From Phytophthora vignae f. sp. vignae (Eukaryota; Oomycota; Peronosporomycetes; Peronosporales; Peronosporaceae), in the NCBI GenBank assembly GCA_016169955.1, contig JABJUM010000007.1:1798001-1862000 (forward strand): DNA of 64,000 nt, given 5' to 3'. Of this stretch, positions 21,952 through 31,220 are shown piece after piece; position 1 is the first letter of the stretch; every line of letters begins with the position of its first letter. The notes under the pieces are model-generated. The model worked only from the letters and a program-made list of their open reading frames with translations, did no database searches and was not told where the DNA came from. The position numbers and the translations under genes were made by a program.

Positions 21952-23374
21952 ATGCAGGGCGCCTCTCCGTTCCAGGCGCCGCCCAACATCCCCAACCTGC
22001 AGTCGACGCTGCCCAGCAGCAGCAACTCTGTGTGGTCTGCGCCGCTGCTGCAGCTCCCGGGCGCTGCTGCACACGCCCAGTCGTCCAAGCCAGCGAGGGG
22101 CAGACGCCACAAAGAGCTGAACCCGGCACTGCGGTCCCGGACGTACTACCGACGCAAGGTATAGTATCTCGGTTGCCCTTGGACAGGGAAGTTAAGGTGG
22201 GGGCCTGATGAAGTGGGTATTCTACTGTAGGAGGAGAAGGAGATGCTGGAGAAGAAGCTGCAGGGTCTGACCATCCAGTTGCAGCACCTAGAGCGGCGCG
22301 GGCGCGGCCAGGACGCACAGGACGACGTTGAGATGCAATTGAGACGGAATCAGCAGCTGCGCGACTCCATCCGAGGCCAACGGATCATCTTCGCCAACAC
22401 ACAGTCCATCATCTCGGAGTTTCTGGTACCTGGGCTGTCGTACTCCAAGGCGGAGCTTGAGGCGATCATGATACTGATTTGTTTTGCGTGTTTTGCAGCG
22501 AGCTGGAGACCATAGTCGCTACGAGCCGATCATTCGACTGGGCACAGATCCACGAGGCCGATACAACACGCTGTTGGCGATGAAGCAGCAGCGACTGCAG
22601 GAGGCGGTCTACTTTCTGGCAGAGCGTTCCCGATACATGGCCATGGACACGGACTTTACGGATCTCCAGCGCTTCCAGTCGGACAATGGGGACGTGTGCT
22701 TAGCGCGCTTTGATATCAAGCCGCTGCCCAAGGCGCAAACAGTCAGACAAGCGTTCGAGGGCGTGCTCAAGTTTTCGTACAATTTGGAGATCAGCCTCTC
22801 GGATCTCATCGGCGACATCACGATCCGCGAGAATGACGATGAAGACTGGGATACTTCAGTGGCGCAACATCGACTCGTGACGACGATCACTCCAAGCGTT
22901 AAGGTGGACACGAACAACGTGACTTTCACGCAGTACTGGGGGGACGGGTCCGGACCCCGTACGGACAGAGCTGTCGGCGATGAAGTGGGCATTGCAGTGT
23001 GCAATTACGTTCATGATGACGCGTTGTATCCGTACCACGTGAACGAGCGTGTGAGGCAAGACATCACTTTCCACGTGATGGTGGCGAGGTATCCGCGTCG
23101 ACCAAGTCCGTCCAGCGCTGCCAATTATCCTGTCGGTTCTCCTAGCAGCACGGCCAGTGAGTGCGGATCCGCCGCAAGTGGCAGTAGTGAGGGGCAAGAC
23201 GACATTGTGGTGGCGCTTCGGTGGACCTGCCTGCGACTGCGGAAGCCTCCGTTCCCACTGGACGACGACATTGCGGCGCACATCCGCGACGGCATGGAGC
23301 AGGTCGGCCAAGCCATGTTCACGGCGATTCGACACTCGGTGAGTGGGAGATTAACTCCGAGAAGGAATGTGTAG
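21952..23374 (+). CDS. Array gene 8: basic/coiled-coil/START-like protein
   Basis: Proposed structure: join(21952..22158, 22231..22425, 22499..23374), 425 aa. ATG 21952 is the first in frame. Exon 1 is Pro/Ser/Gln-rich and ends R-S-R-T-Y-Y-R-R-K. Introns are 72 and 73 bp and phase 0. Exon 2 is 195 nt (E-E-K-E-M-L...I-S-E-F-L), and exon 3 begins R-A-G-D-H-S-R-Y-E. Signatures are D-I-T-I-R-E-N-D-D, V-A-Q-H-R-L-V-T-T, D-T-N-N-V-T-F, R-Q-D-I-T-F and L-R-W-T-C-L-R. The usual V-D-E-D is V-H-D-D here (N-Y-V-H-D-D-A-L-Y-P-Y). A Ser/Gly-rich insert lies before the R-W motif. Sister of gene 7. Confidence 0.88.
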
Positions 23375-24049
23375 ATAGCTACATACTGTAGCGGCACAGG
23401 TGTATTGTTGTAGAAAACGAAAATTCAATTACAGTAAGATATCGCCCCATGTGAATCGTGTGGTAAGGACCTCCTTACCTTGACCTTACCGTAAGGTCTA
23501 CAGTAGGTGCCGTCATTGATGAGTACCAGCATCAGCCTCTACGAGTTGCTGGTGCTTGCAAGTCAATCACGCATGAGTCACAGAAGCTCAGAATTTTCAC
23601 TGGTCACCAACGCTTGAGGTGAGCCACGCAAACTGCAGTTGTCCGTTCTCGTTGCAAGATCACTCTCACTGACAGATACGCAGTACATGCGCCATAACTC
23701 ACGTGAAGCGCTGAGCGCAAGGACCACTACAGCGTACATCATGTAATGTAACTTAACTGTATTAATAATCCTTCAACTTACCTGTGAAGTGCAGTCAGCC
23801 CGAACGCAACAAGCGTTTGGTCCGGTTTAAATCCATTTCCAAAGTAATCGGGCGTAATCATCCCTTCACAGTTACAGAGCCGTTTTCAGCTCTTTGCTCT
23901 ATAACTTCAAGATTCAGTTATCCAGCACAAACTTAATTAAACCAACTTCTCCCGTTGCCACTAAAACGTACGCCACCTAACCGTTCCAATAGCCAGGGCC
24001 AGCCTTTCCCAGAAATATTGCCCGATTTACCGCCGCCTGCCCGCGCGAC
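23375..24049 (+). other. Intergenic, promoter of array gene 9
   Basis: About 675 bp with no recognised gene between genes 8 and 9. It should hold the 3' end of gene 8 and the promoter of gene 9. No motif is claimed. Confidence 0.5.
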
Positions 24050-25519
24050 ATGCTCCGCGCGCCGCCATTCTCGGACCGCGAGGCCTCCGCGCCCACCTCA
24101 CCAGCCTCCGCACACGCGCTGCTATCGCTCATGCAGTCGGTGGCGCCTCCGCGCGCCGCGGAGCCCTGGAAGGGCGACCTGACGACGCCGACGACGGGAA
24201 CTCCGTCTTCATCCCTAACGTCGTCCCCCGCCGGCAAGAGCGAAGAGGAAGCAGCTCCAGTTAAAGTTAAAGCGAAGACAAAGAGGCAAAAAGCTGCCAA
24301 AACTGAAGAAGAAGAGAAAGATATGGAGCAAAAGAAGCCCAAGAAGCAGCGGAAACGCACCTACTACATGCGGAAGGAGGAGCTGGCCGTGCTCTCGAAG
24401 GAGTACGAGAAACTACAGAAGGAAATGCAAAAGTACCATCGCCAGAACGACGCGCTGGAGGACAGAGAGAGGATGCGCCGCCGAGAGGAGGAGAACAGAC
24501 GGATCCGCCAAGTTATTCACTCGCAGAGACTGGCCTTTGCCAACACGCAGTCCATGATCGCGCAGTACATGCGCGTGCAAGAGCACAGTCCGTTTGAGAC
24601 GTTCATCCAGCTGGGGAAGGACCCTGTGGAGCGCCACACGACGCTTTTATCAATGAAGAAAAAGAAACTACACGACGCGCTGCAGTTTCTGGTGGCAAGA
24701 CGGAGATTCATGGACCCGTCGACCCCTTTCTCGGACAACCAGAAGTTTGAGAACGCACACGGAGATTTTTGCTACATGGGCTTCGATGTGACGCCATTTG
24801 CCGGGATCCGCTCGGCGCGGACGGTTTTTGACGTGTTGCTTAACTTTTCGTACAATTTGGAGATCAGTTTGTCGGAACTTCTGGGAGACATCACGATCAG
24901 GGAAAACGACGACCACTGGGACCCTTCGGTCTCGCAGCAGAGACTGGTTACGAATGTTGCCAACTTGGCGGAGATGGAGACGAATAACGCCATGTTTAGT
25001 GAGTACCATGAACGAAATGGGCCTGCAGTGCTAGGGGTTGAGTTGCCGAATGAGTGGGAGGATTTGGGGGCAACAGGCCATGGAGACGAACTCGGTGTGC
25101 TTGCCATTGACTTCGTGAACGAGGACGAACTGTACCCGTACACTCCCGGCCGGAGGATTCGACAAGATGTGACAGTGCTCATGTTGGTATCCACCTGTAC
25201 GAGACCGAAGCCTCGACCTGTTGGATACGCTGGCCCAATAGAGATGGAGCGGGTGGTGATTCTGACGCGCTGGTCGCTGCTGCGCATCCGAAAGTCGTCG
25301 ATTCATCTCCCGTTTGAAGCTACACACCGTATCCGGAATGGAATTGAGCAGGTGGGCGAGGCGATGCTGAACAATGTGCGCTACGCTTTGACCCCTCGAG
25401 ATCCAATCTTGCCGTCTGGAGATTTGTCGACAAGCATAGCTCCTCCAGCAATGGCGGCAATGCTGCCCCCGCCTCCAAACTTTGGGGGCCTTCTTCCGCC
25501 CATTAGCCGAAGATTTTAA
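24050..25519 (+). CDS. Array gene 9: intronless basic/coiled-coil/START-like protein
   Basis: One open frame of 489 codons. Residues about 60-108 are Lys-rich and end K-R-T-Y-Y-M-R-K. The coiled coil follows directly (E-E-L-A-V-L...), then A-N-T-Q-S-M-I-A-Q-Y and H-S-P-F-E-T-F-I-Q-L-G. Both places where genes 5-8 carry introns are uninterrupted. The globular domain has D-I-T-I-R-E-N-D-D, V-S-Q-Q-R-L-V-T, E-T-N-N-A-M-F-S-E-Y, V-N-E-D-E-L-Y-P-Y, R-Q-D-V-T-V and L-T-R-W-S-L-L-R-I-R-K. The C-terminus is Pro-rich. It is the longest of this subgroup and perfectly open, so not an obvious processed pseudogene. Convergent with gene 10. Function unknown beyond family inference. Confidence 0.9.
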   Translation: MLRAPPFSDREASAPTSPASAHALLSLMQSVAPPRAAEPWKGDLTTPTTGTPSSSLTSSPAGKSEEEAAPVKVKAKTKRQKAAKTEEEEKDMEQKKPKKQRKRTYYMRKEELAVLSKEYEKLQKEMQKYHRQNDALEDRERMRRREEENRRIRQVIHSQRLAFANTQSMIAQYMRVQEHSPFETFIQLGKDPVERHTTLLSMKKKKLHDALQFLVARRRFMDPSTPFSDNQKFENAHGDFCYMGFDVTPFAGIRSARTVFDVLLNFSYNLEISLSELLGDITIRENDDHWDPSVSQQRLVTNVANLAEMETNNAMFSEYHERNGPAVLGVELPNEWEDLGATGHGDELGVLAIDFVNEDELYPYTPGRRIRQDVTVLMLVSTCTRPKPRPVGYAGPIEMERVVILTRWSLLRIRKSSIHLPFEATHRIRNGIEQVGEAMLNNVRYALTPRDPILPSGDLSTSIAPPAMAAMLPPPPNFGGLLPPISRRF

Positions 25520-25698
25520 CCACGTTTAATGCAAAGAAAGATATGGACGATTAACTTGTATGTGTGAGCGAGAGAGAGCCTCCAATGATAGTTTGAGTCC
25601 ATACGTGTACAATCCAGAACTCGTGCTTACGACTACCAGCCTTTATACAGAACCAAATCTGTGGACATGTTTTCCTATACTATTACTGCCTTGCTCCA

Positions 25699-27358
25699 TT
25701 AGCTGGGAACATTTGCAGTGCTGCTTGAAGCCGATGTACTTTGCTTCAGCCTCCAGGGTTGACGACCACCGCGAGTCTTGGCAGCTTTCGCACAAGATGC
25801 AGCGTCGTCGATGGCGTGAAGCATCTCGTTGCCCATGTTGATGCAGGTTTGGAGCAGGAAGTCCATGGCACCGGAGGGGGCATTGCCCTTCGGATCCGGA
25901 TGCAACGTCAACAATACCCAGCGTGTCAAAATGAGGCATGGAACGCGCTTGTTGGGATCGTTGCCTTTGTATCCGTTTTGACGTCGAGATCCCCTCGTAA
26001 TCGTGACGACTGCGTTGACATCCTCTCGTAAGAACTCTCTTGGGCGATAAGGATGCAGCTCATCTTCGTCCACCGAGTCGAGCACAACCATGCCGACGGG
26101 GTCAACAGACTTGTCACTATCCTCGGCAAATGTCGGCTCTTTGATCTCCGAAAAGACGATAAAGCTCGACTCGGTTGGCATCTCTGGCGAGGTGTCGATC
26201 TGCAGACGTCCATGGACCACGCCAGCGTCGTCACCAGTGTATGGCGGCATCATCATGCCCATGTTCTTGATATAGCACGAGGCGGCATTGTAGGCGCGAA
26301 CGACGTCTTCGATCTCCGTGTTTCCATCGAGAGGCGTCACGTCAAAAATCACCGAGCACAAGGCGCCCGAGTCCGTGGGGAACTGAGCGGTCTCCCGACG
26401 TTGCTCGGCCGGATCTCTCAAGAACTGAATGCGCTTATCCATGAGCTGCTTGGCGTCCCGTAACTTCTGCGTCTTCATGTTCTCCAAGACCTTGCGTCGC
26501 TGCTGAATATCACACCCCAAGTGGATGAAGGTGTTGATGGGACATTGGTTCTGCTGGATCGAGTACTGCAAAAGTTGGGACACGATGGGCATCAGCACAA
26601 CATCCATATTTCTTGTCTTGAGTGATTTTTCTCACCGTGAGCTCTGAAAGGGCCGACTGCGCACTGAAAAGCTGGAAGTGCTGGTTGCGAACGGCTTCTC
26701 GCAGAAGATGGTTGTGCATCTCCTGCTCGAAGAACTTGTGGTCTGTCCGCCTTACAACTGCTCTAGCGAAACACTCACTCGAAGCCGTGTGCTTCAGGTA
26801 CTCAAGTTGCGCCTCGAGCTTCTTGATCTGCTCCTCCAGCTCGCCCTTCTCCTCCTACACAACCGTCACTCTCATCAGCTCCACAATCGACCACCACAAT
26901 ATAACACATGAAGGTACAGACAGCACTACCTTCCGAACGAGGTACGTCGGTTTCCTGCCCTTGCATCCGGGGGTGCTGCGCTTGCGTCCGCGTGGCGTCT
27001 CGCCTCCCGTTCCATCGTCAGAGCTGGTTCTGTGGTCGTCAAAGTCCCGCGAGCTCCTCTTGCGACTGAGCGTCTTCGCTGCAGAGTCCTCCTCTTGCTG
27101 AGGAGCTGCGACGGAGCGGGGCGAGGTCGCTCTTGTTGCCAGCAGCCCGGAGGCGGCCGTCGCCCGGTCCGGATGCAGGAACACCAGCAGCCTCTTGTCA
27201 CTGCAGTCCGCCAGCGTGGGGGACCGCGGCGGCAGCGGGTTCAATCGAGGCAGCGGGCGGCTGCAGTCGGCCGACACGTCCGGGGACCGATACAGCAGCG
27301 AGCGCGCGGACGGCAGCGGCGGCGACGCCGAGCGCCGAGAGCCCGTCGATGGGTCCAT
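25699..27358 (-). CDS. Array gene 10: basic/coiled-coil/START-like protein (T-Y-L-V-R-K subgroup)
   Basis: Proposed structure: complement(join(25699..26565, 26636..26854, 26930..27358)), 504 aa. ATG 27358 is the first in frame. Exon 1 is Ser/Pro/Arg-rich and ends K-P-T-Y-L-V-R-K. Intron 1 (75 bp) ends TGTAG before E-E-K-G-E-L. Exon 2 is 219 nt, eight codons longer than the 195-nt form, and ends S-E-L-T. Intron 2 is 70 bp and exon 3 begins Y-S-I-Q-Q-N. Globular-domain signatures are diverged: F-D-V-T-P-L, D-S-V-D-E-D-E-L-H-P-Y, R-E-D-V-N-A-V and L-I-L-T-R-W-V-L-L. There is no R-E-N-D motif. Sister of gene 11. Function unknown. Confidence 0.85.
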
Positions 27359-28154
27359 CGCGAGTGTGCTGAAGCTATGTGGGAATGGGGTCTGTCTGTC
27401 GCCGAGCAATTTGAAAAGTCGAGGTGCGGGCGATTGAGGCTGATTCGGCGCTGGGGGTACCGCCGCTATGCTGTTGCGATGGAGACTTTAGCGCGGGAGG
27501 TGCCGCATTGACATGGTCCATCCGGCTGCATCGCCGCGCCAAGCGGAGCTGTTCGATCGTTGGCATCAACATGTGATGCCTCGTTTCTCATCCATCCGTT
27601 TTGGCAGGTCAGTTACACAGAGAACTGTGAGACCTTAGCTTTCCGATACGAAAGGGTATGTGGTTGCAGGTTTTTGGAGCATCCTGATGACGGTCACGCA
27701 CAACTTGAAGCAGGATTTCGTGGTCCCTTGTTAATCATATAGTATGTATCGGCTTACACAGGAAACAATATATAATTGGCTTGTCAGGTTAAATTGAATA
27801 TGTGGTTTATGATGTTCTTGAATCCTAAGTACATGGCTACATTTTAATTATAGAAGTGCCTGTTAAGTCTGATAACTGATCCATTCGCGTTGCAGTCATG
27901 TGTCCTGGGGCGGTCAAGTCCATTGGCAGCCATCTTGTCGGGCTTCCCTTCAACGTGATGCCCCGCGACCGCGCTCGCGCTGCCATTGCTCTGGCTCTGC
28001 GGACGCACAATCGGCGCGGATGACGGTCCGTGCTGCTTGGGGGGCGAAAGGACTGCAACCACCAGCACCAGCTGATCAACTGCAACAGCCAGAGCTCATC
28101 CACCAGCCCTCCTGCCCCCAATTAATTCTCGATTGCACAACTTCAACGCTCCAG
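27359..28154 (-). other. Intergenic between array genes 10 and 11
   Basis: About 800 bp with no recognised coding sequence. Both flanking genes read on minus, so it should contain the promoter of gene 10 (right of 27358) and the 3' end of gene 11. Confidence 0.5.
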
Positions 28155-29640
28155 CTAGCCAATGAGCACCTTGATATCCTTGGGCTCGAGCTCCACGGGC
28201 GCCCGCGCGTCCTTTACCGCTCGTAGGATGGCGTTGCCCGGGTCGTTGATCCGATCGCGCATCATCTGAAGCACGTGAGTCGGCACGGGCAACTCGGAGC
28301 GCCGCAGCTTCTGCAACATCCAGCGCGTGAGCACAAGTTGTGGTGCCCGCCGTTGTGCGGCACAACGGCGGGCACCTCCTTGTCCTCCCCCTTGGGGGTC
28401 TTGACAACCTTGCGGTACGATTTGAGCGCCATGACCCCGCTGATGTCCAGACGCACGCAATTGTCGGGACGATACGGGTACAGATCGTCCTCGTCCACGT
28501 AGTTCATGACCATGACGCCCTTGTCCGCTGCTGCGTGGCGACTGGCACCGGGCCACTTCTGCGAGAACATGACGAAGTTGGTCTCGGTCGCCACACTTTC
28601 GACCTCCGAGATGATCAGACGACGGTGCATGATGCTGTTGTCGGGGCCGAGCTCGCTTGTGCACGTGTACTTGGAGTTCATGGGCTTGGTGTCCATGTGC
28701 TTGATGTGGAACTGGATGAAGTCGAAGGCCTCGTTCACCGTCTTCAGCCCCTCGAGCGGCGTGATGTCGAAGCGGATGGAGCAAAAGTCCCCCGCTTCAT
28801 CCACAAACTGCGCGTTCTCAGTGTACTCACGCGCCTCCGTCATGAACTGCGTGCGCTTCTCCACCAACTCCACGGCGTATCGACACTGCTGCGCGCGGAG
28901 GCGACAGAGCGTCTCCGATCGCTGCGCCCATTCACGGCCCAAGTGGATGTACGCGTCCAGTGGGCAGCGATTGTTCACGGAGTGCGTGAGCTCCGACAGC
29001 GCCGACTGCGCCGATAGCACCTGCAGCTGGTGCTGCTTGACCGAGTTGCGCAGCGCGTTATTGTTGATCTCCGTCTCGATCTGCTGCCGGTCCTTCTCCT
29101 GCCACGCCACGATGTTGGTGCGGTTCTTGAGGAACGACACCTGGCTCTCCAGCTCCTTAATGTGCTCCAGCAGCTCACACTTCTCCTCCTACAACAACAC
29201 AGCACACAACCAGTCAATGCAATGGCCTCGTACTACCCACTCAAATGCGTCTCACTCACCTTTCGGACCAGGTACGTGGGTTTGCGCCATTTGCCTCGAC
29301 ACTTCTTGCTTGACGGTGTACTGGTAACGTTAGTTACTGCTCCTGTTGCGTCCTGGTCGTCCTCGCACTCGGACGCTCGTCGCTTTGTGGCGCTTGTCTG
29401 TTTCGGCGGCAGCTTCACCGCGAGTCCGTTTGAACAGCTCTGGGCTGAAGACTGTGCGTTTTCCGCTGGGAGTGTTGGAGTGCATCCGCCCTGCTGCAGA
29501 ACAAAGGCGAGCCCTGGTAGTTGCTGGCCTTCTTCGATAAGGGCAGGGAGTGCATCGACGCCAAGCAGGCTGGCGATGTCGTACTTGGGGTTCTGCGGCG
29601 TCCTGCTCATTTGTCTTCTGTTTGCTGACTGAGCTCTCAT
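28155..29640 (-). pseudogene. Array gene 11: basic/coiled-coil/START-like protein, frameshifted by a palindromic insertion
   Basis: Proposed structure: complement(join(28155..29188, 29260..29640)). Exon 1 (127 codons) ends R-K-P-T-Y-L-V-R-K. Intron 1 is 71 bp (GTGAGT...TTGTAG), before E-E-K-C-E-L. The position of intron 2 in gene 10 is uninterrupted here (S-E-L-T-H-S-V). Signatures: F-D-I-T-P-L, N-Y-V-D-E-D-D-L-Y-P-Y, R-L-D-I. After V-P-A-V-V a segment of 29 nt shifts the frame. The family motif L-T-R-W-M-L resumes in another frame and runs to a stop at 28155. The shifted frame would end at about 28262. The rest is intact, so the lesion is recent, or a sequence error. If real, the last about 55 residues of the domain are lost. 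Confidence 0.8.
28342..28376. repeat. Perfect 16-bp inverted repeat with 3-nt loop inside array gene 11
   Basis: Arm GGTGCCCGCCGTTGTG (28342-28357), loop CGG, exact reverse complement at 28361-28376. One arm is the normal coding sequence (V-P-A-V-V on minus) and the other belongs to the extra segment that shifts the frame. This is the structure expected from quasi-palindrome-templated synthesis. Confidence 0.9.
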
Positions 29641-29973
29641 CCGTCAGCGACACCAGCGGCTGGACGCTGATTGGGCGATGAAGGAGATGGGCGTGCCGAC
29701 ATCATCCGCATGATGACGCACGGATTACCATTGAAGTTTTTCGCTGCAGAACTCTGCCTGAGTACCGAACGCCTGATATATATAAGGGCTCTAGGTTTAT
29801 AAAGTGATCTCAGCGTTACCATAGAAAAGACTGTACTGAATTAGTTTAGTTTAGAAGGACTTTGAGGCTTGCTTTGTTAATCAAGCCCAAGCGAAGCCAG
29901 AAGTGCTGAATTGATTCAGCGCTGACCTTTGACCAAACGTGTTCGCGCCACATCAGTGCGGTTAGTAGCTCTA
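29641..29973 (-). promoter_or_regulatory. Upstream region of array gene 11
   Basis: About 330 bp between the gene 11 start codon and the first MITE. A TATATATA tract is present near 29777-29784, roughly 140 bp upstream of the ATG, and could serve as a TATA-like element on minus. There is no coding sequence. Confidence 0.4.
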
Positions 29974-30249
29974 CACCTTTTCAACTTCAAAACTGCAAAT
30001 TGTAAGTTCAAAACAGCAAAAGGTAAAATCAAAACAACAATACTCTATAAATGTATATTACAACCTGTATAATATGTATCATCGTATATGATTATAGAGT
30101 ACAACTTGCCTATTGGCTAGCTGTGCTGCGCGCCAACCAATGAGCTGTGTATAAAAGTACGAAGCTAGCCTGGTCTCTGCTCGTGCAGTTTTGAACTTAC
30201 CTTTTGCAGAATTGAACTTACAATTTGCAGATTTGAACTTGAAAAGGTG
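29974..30249 (+). mobile_element. 276-bp TA-flanked MITE, copy 1
   Basis: The ends are inverted repeats of about 60 bp beginning CACCTTTTCAA and ending TTGAAAAGGTG, flanked by TA on both sides (29972-29973, 30250-30251). This is the pattern of a Tc1/mariner-derived (Stowaway-type) MITE. Inside are a CCAAT sequence near 30137 and TATAAAAG near 30150 pointing right. There is no coding capacity. Confidence 0.85.
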
Positions 30250-30290
30250 TAGATCAATCAGGTGAGGGAGCGGATAGTCCTTTCAAAGTA

Positions 30291-30566
30291 CACCTTTTCA
30301 AGTTCAAATCTGCAAATTGTAAGTTCAATTCTGCAAAAGGTAAGTTCAAAACTGCACGAGCAGAGACCAGGCTAGCTTCGTACTTTTATACACAGCTCAT
30401 TGGTTGGCGCGCAGCACAGCTAGCCAATAGGCAAGTTGTACTCTATAATCATATACGATGATACATATCATACAGATTGTAATATACATTTATAGAGTAT
30501 TGTTGTTTTGATTTTACCTTTTGCTGTTTTGAACTTACAATTTGCAGTTTTGAAGTTGAAAAGGTG
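30291..30566 (-). mobile_element. 276-bp TA-flanked MITE, copy 2, inverted
   Basis: It is the same length as copy 1, nearly identical in reverse complement, and also flanked by TA (30289-30290, 30567-30568). The outer flanks differ from copy 1, which supports the TA boundaries. Together with copy 1 it makes an inverted repeat of about 595 bp with a 39-bp centre. Its internal CCAAT/TATAAA faces left, toward copy 1. Confidence 0.85.
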
Positions 30567-30568
30567 TA

Positions 30569-30873
30569 GTGCATGCATCATCTTTTCAAAAAGCACATAC
30601 CTTTTGATGAAGTAGATTATCCCATGGTCCATTGACTGAAAATGTGAAAGTGAAAAGGTAATGCATAGAAGACCGCACAGGCAATCAAAAGCGCGCCAAT
30701 TTTCAACTGCACAGCTTAGTACTTTTGGCCAAACAAAGGTATAGTGGATTTTTACATCAGTACCTTTGCCCATCTCCGTTCGACCAGTCGTTGGACCTTG
30801 AAGTATTAGTTATATGAGGTTATGTATTGTATACCCGTTCGGTATTTAGGCAGATTTCTGTAGTTTGTTCCGG
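30569..30873. other. Short intergenic between MITE pair and MULE
   Basis: About 300 bp without a gene. It contains further CTTTTCAA/GAAAAGG-like pieces near 30580-30660, possibly remnants of a related MITE. It ends at the left target duplication of the MULE. Confidence 0.4.
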
Positions 30874-31220
30874 TATCAAACAGAGGAGGGTGCCGGAATA
30901 TACAGCATTTTAGGCCAAAACATACAGAGTTGAGGTTCTAGCATACCAGGTGGGGTCGCGCCATACCCCTCATGTAAATTAAGGACAAACCATACTGGAT
31001 AGGGTCAGAATATACCATCCGGTCGAATGAATTGCATTCAGAAAAGGTTTTATCAAACATCCTGCGCTACTTCAATTGCATGATGAATGCTTTTGCTTTG
31101 ATATATTGTGCCTACTATCTATAGAATTCCAAACTCTCCTGAAACCACCCACAACATTTCTTGCATCCGCTGCGAAGCTCGGCTCTCGGACCTCTGCTTC
31201 GCCGACCGGAAGAACAGGAA

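Noticed and set aside
28340..29017. 225-codon plus frame over gene 11
   Set aside because: Antisense shadow of the family domain; lacks start context and motifs.
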